Of a DNA stretch of 64,000 bases, positions 39,094-51,970 are shown one piece after another. Made by a program: the position numbers and the translations under genes. A model generated the notes under the pieces. That model was given only the letters and a program-made list of their open reading frames with translations. It had not been told where the DNA came from and made no database searches. This DNA is from Sinomonas atrocyanea (GTDB taxonomy: Bacteria > Actinomycetota > Actinomycetes > Actinomycetales > Micrococcaceae), in the NCBI RefSeq assembly GCF_030811715.1, contig NZ_JAUSRH010000002.1, positions 124,001-188,000 of the forward strand. The letters run 5' to 3'. The first letter of the stretch is position 1, and each line of letters starts with the position of its first letter.

Positions 39094-40665
39094 GTGAAAC
39101 TCGAACTCCGCGGCATCACGAAGCGCTTCGGCTCCTTCGCCGCCAATGACCACATCGACCTCGTCGTCGAGGACTCCCAGATCCACGCGCTGCTCGGCGA
39201 GAACGGTGCCGGGAAGTCGACTCTGATGAACGTCCTCTACGGCCTCTACGAGCCGACCGAGGGCGAGATCCTCGTGGACGGCAGGCCCGTCACGTTCCGC
39301 GGCCCGGCGGACGCCATGGCAGCCGGGATCGGCATGGTGCACCAGCACTTCATGCTCGTCCCCGTGTTCACGGTGGCCGAAAACGTGGCCCTCGGCGCCG
39401 AGAGCACCAAGGCCGGAGGGTTCCTCGACCTCGATGCGACCCGGGCGAAGGTCCGTGAGATCTCGGCCCGCTACGGATTCGACGTCGACCCCGACGCCCG
39501 CATCGAGGACCTTCCCGTGGGCGTGCAGCAGCGCGTGGAGATCATCAAGGCCCTCGTCCGGGACGCGAAGGTCCTGATCCTCGATGAGCCCACCGCCGTC
39601 CTGACCCCGCAGGAGACGGACGAGCTCCTCGCGATCATGGGCGGTCTGAAGGCCTCGGGCACGTCGATCATCTTCATCTCCCACAAGCTGCGCGAGGTCA
39701 AGGCCGTCGCGGACGTCATCACGGTGATCAGGCGCGGCCGCGTGGTCGGCGACGCCCCGCCGTCGGCCGCCCCCGCCGAGCTCGCCACCATGATGGTGGG
39801 CCGGCCCGTCAGCCTCACCCTCGACAAGGCGCCGGCCCAGCCCGCGGAGACCACCTTCTCGGTCCGGGACCTGACCCTCGTGGCCCCCAGCGGCCAGCGG
39901 ATCGTGGACGGGGTCTCCTTCGACATCGCCCAGGGCGAGATCCTCGCCGTCGCCGGCGTCCAGGGCAACGGCCAGACTGAGCTGACCGAGGCCATCCTGG
40001 GCCTGCACCGGCATGTCACCGGCTCGGTGACGCTCGACGGCGAGGAGCTGCTCGGGCGCAGCGTCAAGCAGGTCCTCGAGGCCGGGGTCGGATTCGTTCC
40101 CGAGGACCGCTCGCACGACGGCCTCGTGGGCGCCTTCAGCGTGGCCGAGAACCTCGTCCTGGACCTCTACGACCGTGCGCCGTTCGCGCGCGGGCTCGCG
40201 ATGAGCCCGGCCCGCGTCGAGGCCCAGGCCAAGGAGAAGATCGAGGAGTTCGACATCCGCGCGGGCTCGCCCGACGCCCCGGCCTCCTCCCTCTCGGGCG
40301 GCAACCAGCAGAAGGTCGTCATGGCGCGCGAGCTCTCGCGGCCCCTGCGGCTGTTCATCGCCTCGCAGCCCACCCGCGGCGTGGACGTGGGCTCGATCGA
40401 ATTCCTGCACCGCCGGATCCTCGCCGAGCGGGACCACGGCACCCCGGTCATGATCGTCTCGACCGAACTCGACGAGATCATGGAGCTCTCGGACCGCATC
40501 GCGGTGCTGTACCGCGGACGCCTCATGGGCATCGTCGACGGGGACACCCCCCGTGACGTCCTCGGCCTCATGATGGCCGGCATGAACGCGGACGAGGCCG
40601 CGGCTGCCGCCGCCGAGGCCCGCCAGACCGACGGCGAGCACACCACAGGAGAGACCCATGGCTGA
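39094..40665 (+). CDS. Nucleoside ABC transporter ATP-binding protein (NupO type)
   Basis: 523 aa, two ABC domains. First: Walker [21 protein letters not shown], Walker [14 protein letters not shown]. Second: VQGNGQTEL loop, signature [15 protein letters not shown], with ASQPTRGVD where a canonical Walker B Asp-Glu-Pro would be. This is the layout of YufO/NupO and similar nucleoside importers. GTG start 144 bp after the binding-protein gene, with only a weak SD. It overlaps the following permease by 8 bases. Confidence 0.92.
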   Translation: MKLELRGITKRFGSFAANDHIDLVVEDSQIHALLGENGAGKSTLMNVLYGLYEPTEGEILVDGRPVTFRGPADAMAAGIGMVHQHFMLVPVFTVAENVALGAESTKAGGFLDLDATRAKVREISARYGFDVDPDARIEDLPVGVQQRVEIIKALVRDAKVLILDEPTAVLTPQETDELLAIMGGLKASGTSIIFISHKLREVKAVADVITVIRRGRVVGDAPPSAAPAELATMMVGRPVSLTLDKAPAQPAETTFSVRDLTLVAPSGQRIVDGVSFDIAQGEILAVAGVQGNGQTELTEAILGLHRHVTGSVTLDGEELLGRSVKQVLEAGVGFVPEDRSHDGLVGAFSVAENLVLDLYDRAPFARGLAMSPARVEAQAKEKIEEFDIRAGSPDAPASSLSGGNQQKVVMARELSRPLRLFIASQPTRGVDVGSIEFLHRRILAERDHGTPVMIVSTELDEIMELSDRIAVLYRGRLMGIVDGDTPRDVLGLMMAGMNADEAAAAAAEARQTDGEHTTGETHG

Positions 40666-41947
40666 CGTGCAGAACGCGCCCGATTCGGCCCAGGCGCCCC
40701 AGCCGGTGCCGACCCCGCCGCCCGGTGGCCCGGCCGCCCGCGAGGCGGGGGAGACCCTGTTCCGCCGGATCGCGACCGGCACCCCGATGGTGTCCCTGCT
40801 GTCCGTGGTCCTCGCGATCGTCATCGGCGGAATCCTCATGGCGGTGACCAACCCGAAGGTCGCCACGGCCGCGGGCTACTTCTTCGCGCGGCCCTCCGAC
40901 ACCATTGCCGAGGTCTTCCGTCCCTACGCGGCGCTGGTCCAGGGCTCCATCTTCAACTGGCAGGGCGCGGACCTCGCCGCACAGCTCTACCCGCTCGCAG
41001 AGACCCTCACGGTCTCGACGCCGCTGATCCTCGCGGGCCTCGGCGTGGCCCTGGCCTTCCGGGCCGGCCTGTTCAACATCGGGGCCCAGGGGCAGCTCAT
41101 CTTCGGAGCCCTCTTCGGCGCCTACGTCGGGTTCGCGTGGCACCTGCCGTTCGGGCTGCACCTGCTCGTGGTCATCGTGGCCGGGATCGTGGGCGGCGGC
41201 ATCTGGGGCGGGATCGTGGGCCTCCTCAAGGCCCGCACCGGGGCCCACGAGGTCATCGTGACGATCATGTTCAACTACATCGCGAGCTTCCTGCTGCTGT
41301 TCCTGCTCACCACGCCGGCGTTCCAGCGGAAGGGCTCGACCAACCCGATCTCGCCGTTCCTGGACCCCTCCGCCCTGTTCCCGGAGCTCCTCGGCCCGCA
41401 GTTCCGCCTCCACGCCGGCTTCATCCTCGCCATCCTCGTCACGTGGGGCGTGTGGTGGATCCTGTCCCGCTCGACCCTGGGGTTCGAGTTCCGCGCGGTC
41501 GGCGCCAACCCGAACGCCGCCCGCACCGCGGGCATCAACGTGGGCCGCTCCACCGTCCTCGTCATGGCCCTTGCCGGGGCGCTCTCGGGGCTCGCCGGCA
41601 TCGCCCAGGTGTCCGGGACCGAGAAGTACCTCTCCGGGGGCGTCGCCGCCTCGATCGGCTTCGACGCCATCACCGTGGCCCTCCTCGGCAGGTCGACCCC
41701 GTGGGGGACGTTCTTCGCGGGCCTGCTGTTCGGCGCATTCCGGGCAGGCGGGGTCTCCATGCAGGCCGTGACCCAGACGCCGATCGACATCGTCCTGGTG
41801 ATCCAGTCGCTCATCGTCCTCTTCATCGCCGCCCCGCCGCTCGTGCGGGCGATCTTCGGCCTCGGCCCGCGCCGGAGGAAGCGCAGCCGGTCCGGGCCGC
41901 CCACCCCCACCCCGGCCGAAGCTGCCGAGAGCGGAGCCGCGTCATGA
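40658..41947 (+). CDS. Nucleoside ABC transporter permease (NupP type)
   Basis: 429 aa, around nine membrane segments, with the family motif RAGLFNIGAQGQLIFGALFGAYVG near residue 130 and the late GAFRAGGVSMQ region. The first ~35 residues are a Pro/Ala-rich cytoplasmic extension. GGAGA precedes the ATG. Its stop overlaps the next start (ATGA). It pairs with the NupQ-type permease. Confidence 0.9.
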   Translation: MADVQNAPDSAQAPQPVPTPPPGGPAAREAGETLFRRIATGTPMVSLLSVVLAIVIGGILMAVTNPKVATAAGYFFARPSDTIAEVFRPYAALVQGSIFNWQGADLAAQLYPLAETLTVSTPLILAGLGVALAFRAGLFNIGAQGQLIFGALFGAYVGFAWHLPFGLHLLVVIVAGIVGGGIWGGIVGLLKARTGAHEVIVTIMFNYIASFLLLFLLTTPAFQRKGSTNPISPFLDPSALFPELLGPQFRLHAGFILAILVTWGVWWILSRSTLGFEFRAVGANPNAARTAGINVGRSTVLVMALAGALSGLAGIAQVSGTEKYLSGGVAASIGFDAITVALLGRSTPWGTFFAGLLFGAFRAGGVSMQAVTQTPIDIVLVIQSLIVLFIAAPPLVRAIFGLGPRRRKRSRSGPPTPTPAEAAESGAAS

Positions 41948-43410
41948 GCACCAGCACAGCAGCCTCCGCGCAGGACGCCCGGCCCGGCGCCGTCGCCGCG
42001 CCCGTGTCCCTCAAGGCCCCGATCGGGCTCAGCGTCCTGGCCGTGGTGGGCACGGTCCTGTTCGGCGTGCTCTCGGGCAGCAAGAGCGCCTCGTTCGGGC
42101 TCGTCGACGCGGGGCGGGAGGCGTCCGGGTTCGCCGCGTGGCTCGCCCTCGCCGTCGCACTCATCGCCGCCGTCTGGTTCGGGTACCTCCGGTTCAGGGG
42201 CCCCCGCGCCGGCCGGACGCCGGCCCGCTGGGTGACCGGGGCGCTCGCCGCCGCGGTCGTCGTCTTCCTGCTGGCGATCCTGGGCGTCGCCGGCGTCACC
42301 GTCATCACGGTCAGCTCGCCCGTCGTCGGCTGGGTCACCTCGGCCGTCATGCTCGCCGGCGCGGCCTACTCGGTGTGGCTCACGTCTGCGCGGCGCACGA
42401 CGCCGGGCTGGGTCGGCGCCGTCTTCGCAGTCGCGTTCCTCGTGGGCTTCCTCGTGTGGATCGTGGCCGGCGGTCGCGACCAGACCCCCTTCATCTCCCT
42501 CGCCGGCCTGCTCGCGGGCGCCGTCACGCTCTCGGTTCCGCTGGTGTTCGGCTCCCTCTCGGGGGTGCTGTGCGAGCGGTCCGGGATCGTCAACATCGCC
42601 ATCGAGGGCCAGCTGCTCATGGGCGCCTTCAGCGCCGCGGTCGGCGCGACCCTCGCGCACAACGTGTACGTCGGCCTGGTCGCGGCGGCCGTGGCCGGGG
42701 CGCTCGTCTCCCTCGTCCTCGCCCTCGTGAGCATCAAGTACCTCGTGAACCAGATCATCGTCGGGGTCGTCCTCAACGTGCTCGTGGTCGGGCTGACCAA
42801 CTTCCTCTTCTCGACGCTGCTCACGGAGGACCCGGACGGGCTCAACAAGCCGCCGCACCTGGGGAACATCGAGATCCCCGTCCTCGCCGACGTGCCGGTG
42901 ATCGGACCGATCCTGTTCCGCCAGTCGCTCGTGGGCTACCTCATGTACATCGCCGTGGTGGTGGTCTACGTGGGCCTGTTCCACACGCGCTGGGGCCTGC
43001 GCGTGCGGGCCGTGGGGGAGCACCCGCAGGCCGCGGACACGCTGGGCGTCAACGTCAACCGGACCCGGTTCTGGAACACGATCCTGGGCGGGGCGGTCGC
43101 CGGCATCGGCGGCTCGTTCTTCACCCTCGTGGCCGTCGACGCCTTCAGCAAGGAGATGTCCGCCGGCCGCGGCTACATCGCCCTCGCCGCGCTGATCTTC
43201 GGGCGCTGGAACCCGATCGGGGCCTTCCTGGCCTCGCTCCTGTTCGGCTTCGCCGACAACCTGCAGAGCATCATCACGATCATCGGCTCGCCGGTCCCCA
43301 GCCAGTTCATGGCCATGCTCCCGTACGTCGTCACCGTCTTCGCGGTGGCCGGCCTCGTCGGCCGCTCGCGTCCGCCGGCCATGGAGGGGATCCCGTATGT
43401 CAAGCAGTGA
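41944..43410 (+). CDS. Nucleoside ABC transporter permease (NupQ type) with long N-terminal region
   Basis: 488 aa. The C-terminal two thirds is the family permease (CERSGIVNIAIEGQLLMGAFSAAVG; NQIIVGVVLNVLVVGLTNFL; GEHPQAADTLGVNVN). The first ~175 residues add about four extra hydrophobic segments before the family core begins, longer than NupQ of Bacillus; this extension may be usual in actinobacteria. It overlaps the cdd start by 14 bases. Confidence 0.9.
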   Translation: MSTSTAASAQDARPGAVAAPVSLKAPIGLSVLAVVGTVLFGVLSGSKSASFGLVDAGREASGFAAWLALAVALIAAVWFGYLRFRGPRAGRTPARWVTGALAAAVVVFLLAILGVAGVTVITVSSPVVGWVTSAVMLAGAAYSVWLTSARRTTPGWVGAVFAVAFLVGFLVWIVAGGRDQTPFISLAGLLAGAVTLSVPLVFGSLSGVLCERSGIVNIAIEGQLLMGAFSAAVGATLAHNVYVGLVAAAVAGALVSLVLALVSIKYLVNQIIVGVVLNVLVVGLTNFLFSTLLTEDPDGLNKPPHLGNIEIPVLADVPVIGPILFRQSLVGYLMYIAVVVVYVGLFHTRWGLRVRAVGEHPQAADTLGVNVNRTRFWNTILGGAVAGIGGSFFTLVAVDAFSKEMSAGRGYIALAALIFGRWNPIGAFLASLLFGFADNLQSIITIIGSPVPSQFMAMLPYVVTVFAVAGLVGRSRPPAMEGIPYVKQ

Positions 43411-43810
43411 GCCCCCCGCACCGGAGGTCGACTGGGAGACCCTCACCGCTGCGGCCACCGAGGCGATGCGGGCGGCCTACGCGCCGTACTCCCGGTTCCC
43501 CGTGGGCGCGGCGGCGCTGACCGACGACGGCCGAATCGTCACCGGCTGCAACGTCGAGAACGCCTCGTACGGGCTGACGCTCTGCGCCGAGTGCACCCTC
43601 GTGGGCCAGCTCCGGCTCGGCGGGGGCGGCCGGATCGCGGCCTTCGCCTGCGTCGACGCCGCCGGCGGCGTGCTCATGCCCTGCGGCCGCTGCCGCCAGC
43701 TGCTCTACGAGTTCCGCGCGCCCGGGATGGTGCTGCTCACCGTCAGCGGCGTGCGGACCATGGACGAGGTGCTCCCCGACGCGTTCGGGCCGCAGAACCT
43801 GCAGAACTGA
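43397..43810 (+). CDS. cdd: Cytidine deaminase
   Basis: 137 aa, homotetramer size class. Zn ligands and catalytic Glu in LCAECTL and MPCGRCRQLLYEF; CNVENASYGL substrate loop; AYAPYSRFPVGAA near the N-terminus. Deaminates cytidine/deoxycytidine to uridine/deoxyuridine for salvage. It overlaps the upstream permease gene, which ties import to catabolism. Confidence 0.95.
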   Translation: MSSSEPPAPEVDWETLTAAATEAMRAAYAPYSRFPVGAAALTDDGRIVTGCNVENASYGLTLCAECTLVGQLRLGGGGRIAAFACVDAAGGVLMPCGRCRQLLYEFRAPGMVLLTVSGVRTMDEVLPDAFGPQNLQN

Positions 43811-43827
43811 TCCGACGGAAGGACACC

Positions 43828-45156
<1,329 letters not shown>

Positions 45157-45329
45157 CCCCCCGGAAGCCGGCCCCGCTCCCGGGTGAGCGCCTGCGCCCG
45201 GGGGAGGGGGCGGCGTCGTCCGCGGGGAGGAGCGCCGACGCGGCGATTTAGGGCCTTTGGGCGGATGGTCGCCCGGCGCTGCGCATGGGACACTGGAGGA
45301 GGCCCAGTTTCCCAGAGGAGCACCACCGC

Positions 45330-46070
45330 ATGTCGTTGACCGTCATCGATCACGCGATCCTCCATGCTGCCGGCCAATGGTGGATCTACCCGATCCTCCT
45401 TGTCTTCTTCTTCGTCGACGGCTTCGCGATGATCGCGCCGAGCGAGACGCTCATCGTGGCCCTCGCCGCCTACTGGCGCCACTCGGGCGAGCCGAACCTG
45501 TGGATCCTCGGCGCCACCGCGCTCATCGGGGCGATGGCGGGGGACAACGTGGCCTACCTCCTCGGGCGCAAGATCGGCACCGACCGCTGGAAGTGGATGC
45601 GACGCCCGCGCGTGCAGAAGGTCTTCGGCTGGGCACGGCACGAACTCGACAAGCGCGGCGCCGTGCTGATCTTCACCGCCCGGTACATCCCGTGGGGCCG
45701 CGTGGCGGTCAACTACGTCTCCGGCAGCACCGGGTTCCGGCACCGCACCTTCTTCTGGCTCGATGCGTTCGCGTGCCTCACCTGGGTGGGCTATTCGCTG
45801 GGCGTGGGCCTGCTCGCGAGCTCCTTCCCGTGGCTGCACCACAACCCGCTCCTGAGCGTCGTGGTCGCCGTCGGCTTCGCGCTCGTCCTCGGCGTGGTCC
45901 TCGACCACAGCATCACGGTCTTCCACCGGTGGCGCGACACGGTGGACGCCCGCCGGGCCGCCGCCGCGGCGAGGGCGGAGCACGAGCGCGAGCAGGGCCT
46001 GCGGCCGCACCCGCCCGCCGACGACTACGCCCCGCGCGAGCGCGAGGCCACGCCCACCCCGCGGGAGTGA
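45330..46070 (+). CDS. DedA family membrane protein
   Basis: 246 aa. SNARE-associated/DedA fold: DGFAMIAPSETLIVALAAYW, AMAGDNVAYLLGRKIG, RYIPWGRVAVNYVSGSTGF with the conserved re-entrant Arg/Gly positions. Polytopic; family members flip undecaprenyl phosphate or phospholipids. The C-terminal ~40 residues are a charged Ala/Glu/Arg tail. The start at 45330 has GAGGAG upstream; an ATG at 45285 would add 15 residues lacking homology. Confidence 0.88.
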   Translation: MSLTVIDHAILHAAGQWWIYPILLVFFFVDGFAMIAPSETLIVALAAYWRHSGEPNLWILGATALIGAMAGDNVAYLLGRKIGTDRWKWMRRPRVQKVFGWARHELDKRGAVLIFTARYIPWGRVAVNYVSGSTGFRHRTFFWLDAFACLTWVGYSLGVGLLASSFPWLHHNPLLSVVVAVGFALVLGVVLDHSITVFHRWRDTVDARRAAAAARAEHEREQGLRPHPPADDYAPREREATPTPRE

Positions 46071-46102
46071 TCTCCGCGGTGGCCTGACGCCCCCGGCTTC
46101 AA

Positions 46103-46108
46103 TAGAGT
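46103..46108 (+). promoter_or_regulatory. Leaderless -10 box (TAGAGT) of add
   Basis: TAGAGT ends six bases before the GTG at 46115. Confidence 0.55.
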
Positions 46109-46114
46109 TGTGCC

Positions 46115-47257
46115 GTGACTGAGCCGAACATCGACGCCGCCCCGGACCTCTCCTTCGACCTCCGGGCGCTGCCCAAGGTCTCCCTCCACGACCACCTCGA
46201 CGGCGGCCTGCGCCCCGCGACCATCATCGAGCTCGCCGCCGAGATCGGCCACGAGCTCCCGTCCACGGATCCCGTGGCGCTCGGGCAGTGGTTCCGCGAC
46301 GCCGCGGACTCCGGCTCCCTGCCGCGGTACCTCGAGACGTTCGACCACACGATCGCCGTGATGCAGACCGCCCCGGCGCTGCGCCGGATCGCGAGGGAGT
46401 TCGTCGAGGACCTCGCGGACGACGGCGTGGTGTACGGCGAGGTGCGCTGGGCCCCCGAGCAGCACCTCACCGACGGGCTCACGCTCGACGAGGCCGTCGA
46501 GGCGGTCCAGGCCGGCCTCGAGGACGGCATGGCGGCCGTCGAGGAGTCCGGGCGGGTCATCGCCGTCGGCCAGCTCATCACGGCCATGCGCCACGCCGAC
46601 AACTCCCAGGCGGTCGCCGAGCTCGCGGTGCGCCACCGGGACCGCGGCGCGGTCGGGTTCGACATCGCCGGGGCCGAGGACGGCTTCCCGCCCTCGCGCT
46701 TCGCCGAGGCCTTCACCTACCTCGCCCAGAACAACTTCCCGGCCACCGTCCACGCCGGAGAGGCCGCGGGCCTCGCGAGCATCCAGTCGGCCCTCGTCGA
46801 CGGACGCGCCCTCCGCCTGGGGCACGGCGTGCGCATCGCCGAGGACATCACGGTCGAATCGACCGACGAGGTCGACGAGGACGGCGTGCCGATCCTGGAC
46901 GTGACGCTCGGGGAGCTGGCGGCGTGGGTCCGCGACCGCGGCATCCCACTCGAGCTGTGCCCGTCGTCGAACCTCCAGACCGGCGCGATCGCCGCGTGGG
47001 GCGAGGACATCCTCGACCACCCGTTCGACATGCTCTACGAGCTCGGGTTCAACGTCACGGTGAACACCGACAACCGGCTCATGAGCGGCGTGACGCTCAC
47101 GGACGAGTTCGAGCTCCTCGTCGAGGCGTTCGACTACGACCTCGACGACCTGCTCGAGATCACGCTCAACGCCGCCGAGGCCGCGTTCCTGCCCCTCGAG
47201 GACCGCGAGGACCTCGTCGAGTACATCAACGAGGCGTACGCGAACCTTGCCGAGTAG
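46115..47257 (+). CDS. add: Adenosine deaminase
   Basis: 380 aa. Converts adenosine/deoxyadenosine to inosine forms. Metal and catalytic motifs in order: VSLHDHLDGGLRP (HxH), HAGEAAGLASIQ, LRLGHGVRI, LELCPSSNLQTG, and VNTDNRLMSGVTLTDEF with the metal Asp. GTG start, leaderless. It lies downstream of the nucleoside-uptake and deoA genes but has its own promoter. Confidence 0.95.
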   Translation: MTEPNIDAAPDLSFDLRALPKVSLHDHLDGGLRPATIIELAAEIGHELPSTDPVALGQWFRDAADSGSLPRYLETFDHTIAVMQTAPALRRIAREFVEDLADDGVVYGEVRWAPEQHLTDGLTLDEAVEAVQAGLEDGMAAVEESGRVIAVGQLITAMRHADNSQAVAELAVRHRDRGAVGFDIAGAEDGFPPSRFAEAFTYLAQNNFPATVHAGEAAGLASIQSALVDGRALRLGHGVRIAEDITVESTDEVDEDGVPILDVTLGELAAWVRDRGIPLELCPSSNLQTGAIAAWGEDILDHPFDMLYELGFNVTVNTDNRLMSGVTLTDEFELLVEAFDYDLDDLLEITLNAAEAAFLPLEDREDLVEYINEAYANLAE

Positions 47258-47299
47258 GCAGGGCAGCCGTCATGCCGCCGGTGCGGCGGGAGGCCTGAG

Positions 47300-49445
<2,146 letters not shown>

Positions 49446-49455
49446 CACCCTCCTC

Positions 49456-49491
49456 GCCGCCCGCCGTGCCGCCCCTGGCACCGCGGGCGGC
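49456..49491 (+). terminator. Terminator after eno
   Basis: GCCGCCCGC/GCGGGCGGC outer stem and GTGCC/GGCAC inner stem around GCCCCT. Confidence 0.65.
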
Positions 49492-49612
49492 ACCTGCGCG
49501 GAAACGCGCCCCGCGGCGGCTATCGTGGAATGACGATGGCCGCCGCGGCGCATCGGGCAGATGCCGATGCCAGCGGCCGGCCGCACACAGGAGACCAACG
49601 CAAGGAGCTTCC

Positions 49613-50200
49613 ATGGCGACGCGTCGACCGGCCGTGCCCCGCACGCCGGCCACGAAGCGACCCTCGCCGGCCACGCCCGCCGCCCCGGCGGAGCCGGTCA
49701 GGGACGCCGCCCCGGCTCCCGCGGCGGCGAAGCATCCGAAGAAGTCCGCGGGCTCCGCGAAGCGCCGGACCCGGCCCAAGGTCCCGCTCAGGACGCCCAT
49801 CTCCGAGGACAGCGGCCCCGTCCCCGCGCGGGCCTTCTCCGGCCGCATCATCGCCCTGGCCGTGGTGCTCGTCGCCATCACGATCATGCTCGCGCCGACC
49901 GTCCGCGTCTTCCTCGGCCAGCGGGCCGAGATCAGTTCCCTCCAGGCCGACATCGCCGCGAAGCACGCCGAGCAGGACTCGCTCAAGCAGTCCATCGCCC
50001 GGTGGGAGGACCCGAACTACGTCAAGCAGCAGGCGCGCGACCGCATTAACATGGTCATGCCCGGCGAGACCTCGTACTGGGTGTTCGGCGACGACGGCTC
50101 CCCGGCCGCCACGAGCAGCGGAACGCAGACCCAGGCGGGCGGCGACACCCCCTGGACCCAGGGCTTCTGGGACGCGTTCGTGCGGGCCGCGACGGACTGA
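49613..50200 (+). CDS. FtsB/DivIC-like septum formation initiator
   Basis: 195 aa. A basic Pro/Ala-rich cytoplasmic N-terminus (~75 residues), one membrane segment (IIALAVVLVAITIMLAPTVRVFL), then a coiled coil (RAEISSLQADIAAKHAEQDSLKQSI) and the DivIC signature EDPNYVKQQARDRINMVMPGE. Part of the FtsQ-FtsB-FtsL type cell-division complex. CAAGGAG precedes the ATG. It is placed after eno, as is common in bacteria. Confidence 0.9.
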   Translation: MATRRPAVPRTPATKRPSPATPAAPAEPVRDAAPAPAAAKHPKKSAGSAKRRTRPKVPLRTPISEDSGPVPARAFSGRIIALAVVLVAITIMLAPTVRVFLGQRAEISSLQADIAAKHAEQDSLKQSIARWEDPNYVKQQARDRINMVMPGETSYWVFGDDGSPAATSSGTQTQAGGDTPWTQGFWDAFVRAATD

Positions 50201-50209
50201 GCCCGCCCC

Positions 50210-50249
50210 GGCGCCCCGGTGCCGCCCAGCGAGGAGGCGGCAGGGCGCC
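50210..50249 (+). terminator. Hairpin after the DivIC-like gene
   Basis: GGCGCC pairs with GGCGCC and TGCCGCC with GGCGGCA; followed by GTCGTGCGCC, the shared hairpin end. Confidence 0.5.
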
Positions 50250-50291
50250 GTCGTGCGCCCACCGACCAGAGCAAGGACAGTGAGAGCCCCC

Positions 50292-51011
50292 GTGACCGAG
50301 ACCCATCAGACGCCTGCCGACGCGCCGACGCCGGACGACCTCGAGACCCTGAGCCGCCAGCTCGGGCGCCCCGTGCGCGACGTGGTCGCCATCCCGGCAC
50401 GGTGTGTGTGCGGGAACCCGCTCGTGGCGGCCACCGCGCCGCGCCTGGCCAACGGCACGCCGTTCCCGACGACGTTCTACCTCACCCACCCCGTGATCAC
50501 CTCGGCGGTCTCCCGCCTCGAGGCGGCCGGGCTCATGGCCGAGATGAACGACAGGCTCGCCGCCGACCCCGCCCTGGCCGCCGCGTACCGCCGCGCCCAC
50601 GAGGCCTACCTCGCGGCGCGCGAGGAGATCGGCCGGCGCGCGGGCACCGGGCCCGTCCCCGAGATCGACGGCGTCTCCGCCGGCGGAATGCCCACCCGGG
50701 TCAAGTGCCTCCACGTGCTCGTGGGGCAGTCGCTCGCGCTCGGCCCCGGGGTCAACCCTCTCGGCGACGAGGCGATCGAGGGGATCTCCGCGTGGTGGAC
50801 GCCTGGAGCCTGCTACTGCGCGGGGGCGTGGGACACCGACGGGCAGGCCCCCGACCGGGACCTCTCCCGGCACGGCCCCCAGGGGCTGCCGGCGATGACG
50901 GGACGGCCGGCGCCCGTGCGGCGCTCGGAGGCCTCCGGGGACGCCGCCAGTGCCCCCGCCGTGGGGGAGGACGCGGCAGGGGAGAGCATGGCAGGGGAGG
51001 ACCCGGCATGA
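50292..51011 (+). CDS. DUF501 domain protein
   Basis: 239 aa. A conserved actinobacterial domain with ARCVCGNPLVA, FPTTFYLTHPVITSAVSRLEAAGLM, TRVKCLHVLVGQSLALGPGVNPLGDEAIE and CYCAGAWD. The Cys pairs and CLH suggest a metal site, but no activity is known. The last ~45 residues are low-complexity Glu/Ala/Gly. The GTG at 50292 has GAGAG 5 bases upstream; a GTG at 50280 is an alternative. Its stop overlaps the ppx start (ATGA), and the association with ppx is conserved in actinobacteria. Confidence 0.85.
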   Translation: MTETHQTPADAPTPDDLETLSRQLGRPVRDVVAIPARCVCGNPLVAATAPRLANGTPFPTTFYLTHPVITSAVSRLEAAGLMAEMNDRLAADPALAAAYRRAHEAYLAAREEIGRRAGTGPVPEIDGVSAGGMPTRVKCLHVLVGQSLALGPGVNPLGDEAIEGISAWWTPGACYCAGAWDTDGQAPDRDLSRHGPQGLPAMTGRPAPVRRSEASGDAASAPAVGEDAAGESMAGEDPA

Positions 51012-51970
51012 GGGTCGCGGGCATCGACTGCGGCACGAACTCGATCCGCCTCCTGGTGGCGGACGCGGAGCCCGGCGACGACGGCGCACCGCGCCTGGCC
51101 GACGTCCACCGCGAAATGCGGGTCGTCCGCCTGGGCCAGGGCGTCGACGCCACCGGCATGCTCGCGCCCGAGGCACTCGGGCGCACCTTCGCCGCCGCCG
51201 ACGACTACGCCGCCACGGTCAAGGACCTCGGCGCCGAGCGCGTCCGCTTCGTCGCCACCTCGGCCATGCGGGACGCGCGCAACCGCGACGAGTTCGTCGC
51301 CGGCATCCGGTCACGCTTCGGCGTCGTGCCCGAGATCGTGCCCGGCACCGAGGAGGCGGCACTGAGCTTCGCCGGCGCCGCGAGCGTCCTGCCGCTGGCC
51401 GCCGGCCGCCCTGTGCTCGTGGTGGACCTCGGCGGAGGCAGCACGGAGTTCGTCCTCGGCGACGCCGGCGGGGTCCGGGCCGCGCGCTCGATCGACATGG
51501 GCTGCGTCCGCCTCACCGAGCGGCACCTCCGCACGGACCCGCCCACCGCCGAGGAGATCGCCGCGGCGGAGCGCGACGTCGACGCGGGCATCGACGAGGC
51601 CCTTGCGGACGTGCCGCTCGGCGAGGCGACGGCCGTGATCGGGGTGGCCGGCTCGATCACCACCATCACCGCGCACGCCCTCGGCCTGCCCGCCTACCAG
51701 CCCGAGCGCATCCACGGCAGCGAGCTGCCCATCGCCCAGGTGGCCGCGGCCTGCACCTCGCTGCTGGGGCTGTCCCACGCGCAGCGGGCCGAGCTGCCCT
51801 ACATGCACCCCGGGCGCGTCGACGTGATCGGCGCCGGGGCGCTCGTGTGGCGCCGCATCCTCGCACGGCTCTCCGGACTCACGGACGGCCGCGTCTCCAC
51901 CGCCGTCACGAGCGAGCACGACATCCTCGACGGCATCGCCCTGAGCACCCTGACGAAGAAGACCACGTGA
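51008..51970 (+). CDS. ppx: Ppx/GppA-type exopolyphosphatase
   Basis: 320 aa. ASKHA fold: GIDCGTNSIRLLVAD, VRFVATSAMRDARNRDEF, VPGTEEAALSFAGA, VVDLGGGSTEFVLGD and GVAGSITTITA. This short form lacks the C-terminal HD-like domain of E. coli Ppx and matches actinobacterial Ppx1/2 proteins that hydrolyse polyphosphate or (p)ppGpp-related nucleotides. It overlaps both neighbours by 4 bases, indicating a DUF501-ppx-subtilase operon. Confidence 0.92.
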   Translation: MRVAGIDCGTNSIRLLVADAEPGDDGAPRLADVHREMRVVRLGQGVDATGMLAPEALGRTFAAADDYAATVKDLGAERVRFVATSAMRDARNRDEFVAGIRSRFGVVPEIVPGTEEAALSFAGAASVLPLAAGRPVLVVDLGGGSTEFVLGDAGGVRAARSIDMGCVRLTERHLRTDPPTAEEIAAAERDVDAGIDEALADVPLGEATAVIGVAGSITTITAHALGLPAYQPERIHGSELPIAQVAAACTSLLGLSHAQRAELPYMHPGRVDVIGAGALVWRRILARLSGLTDGRVSTAVTSEHDILDGIALSTLTKKTT

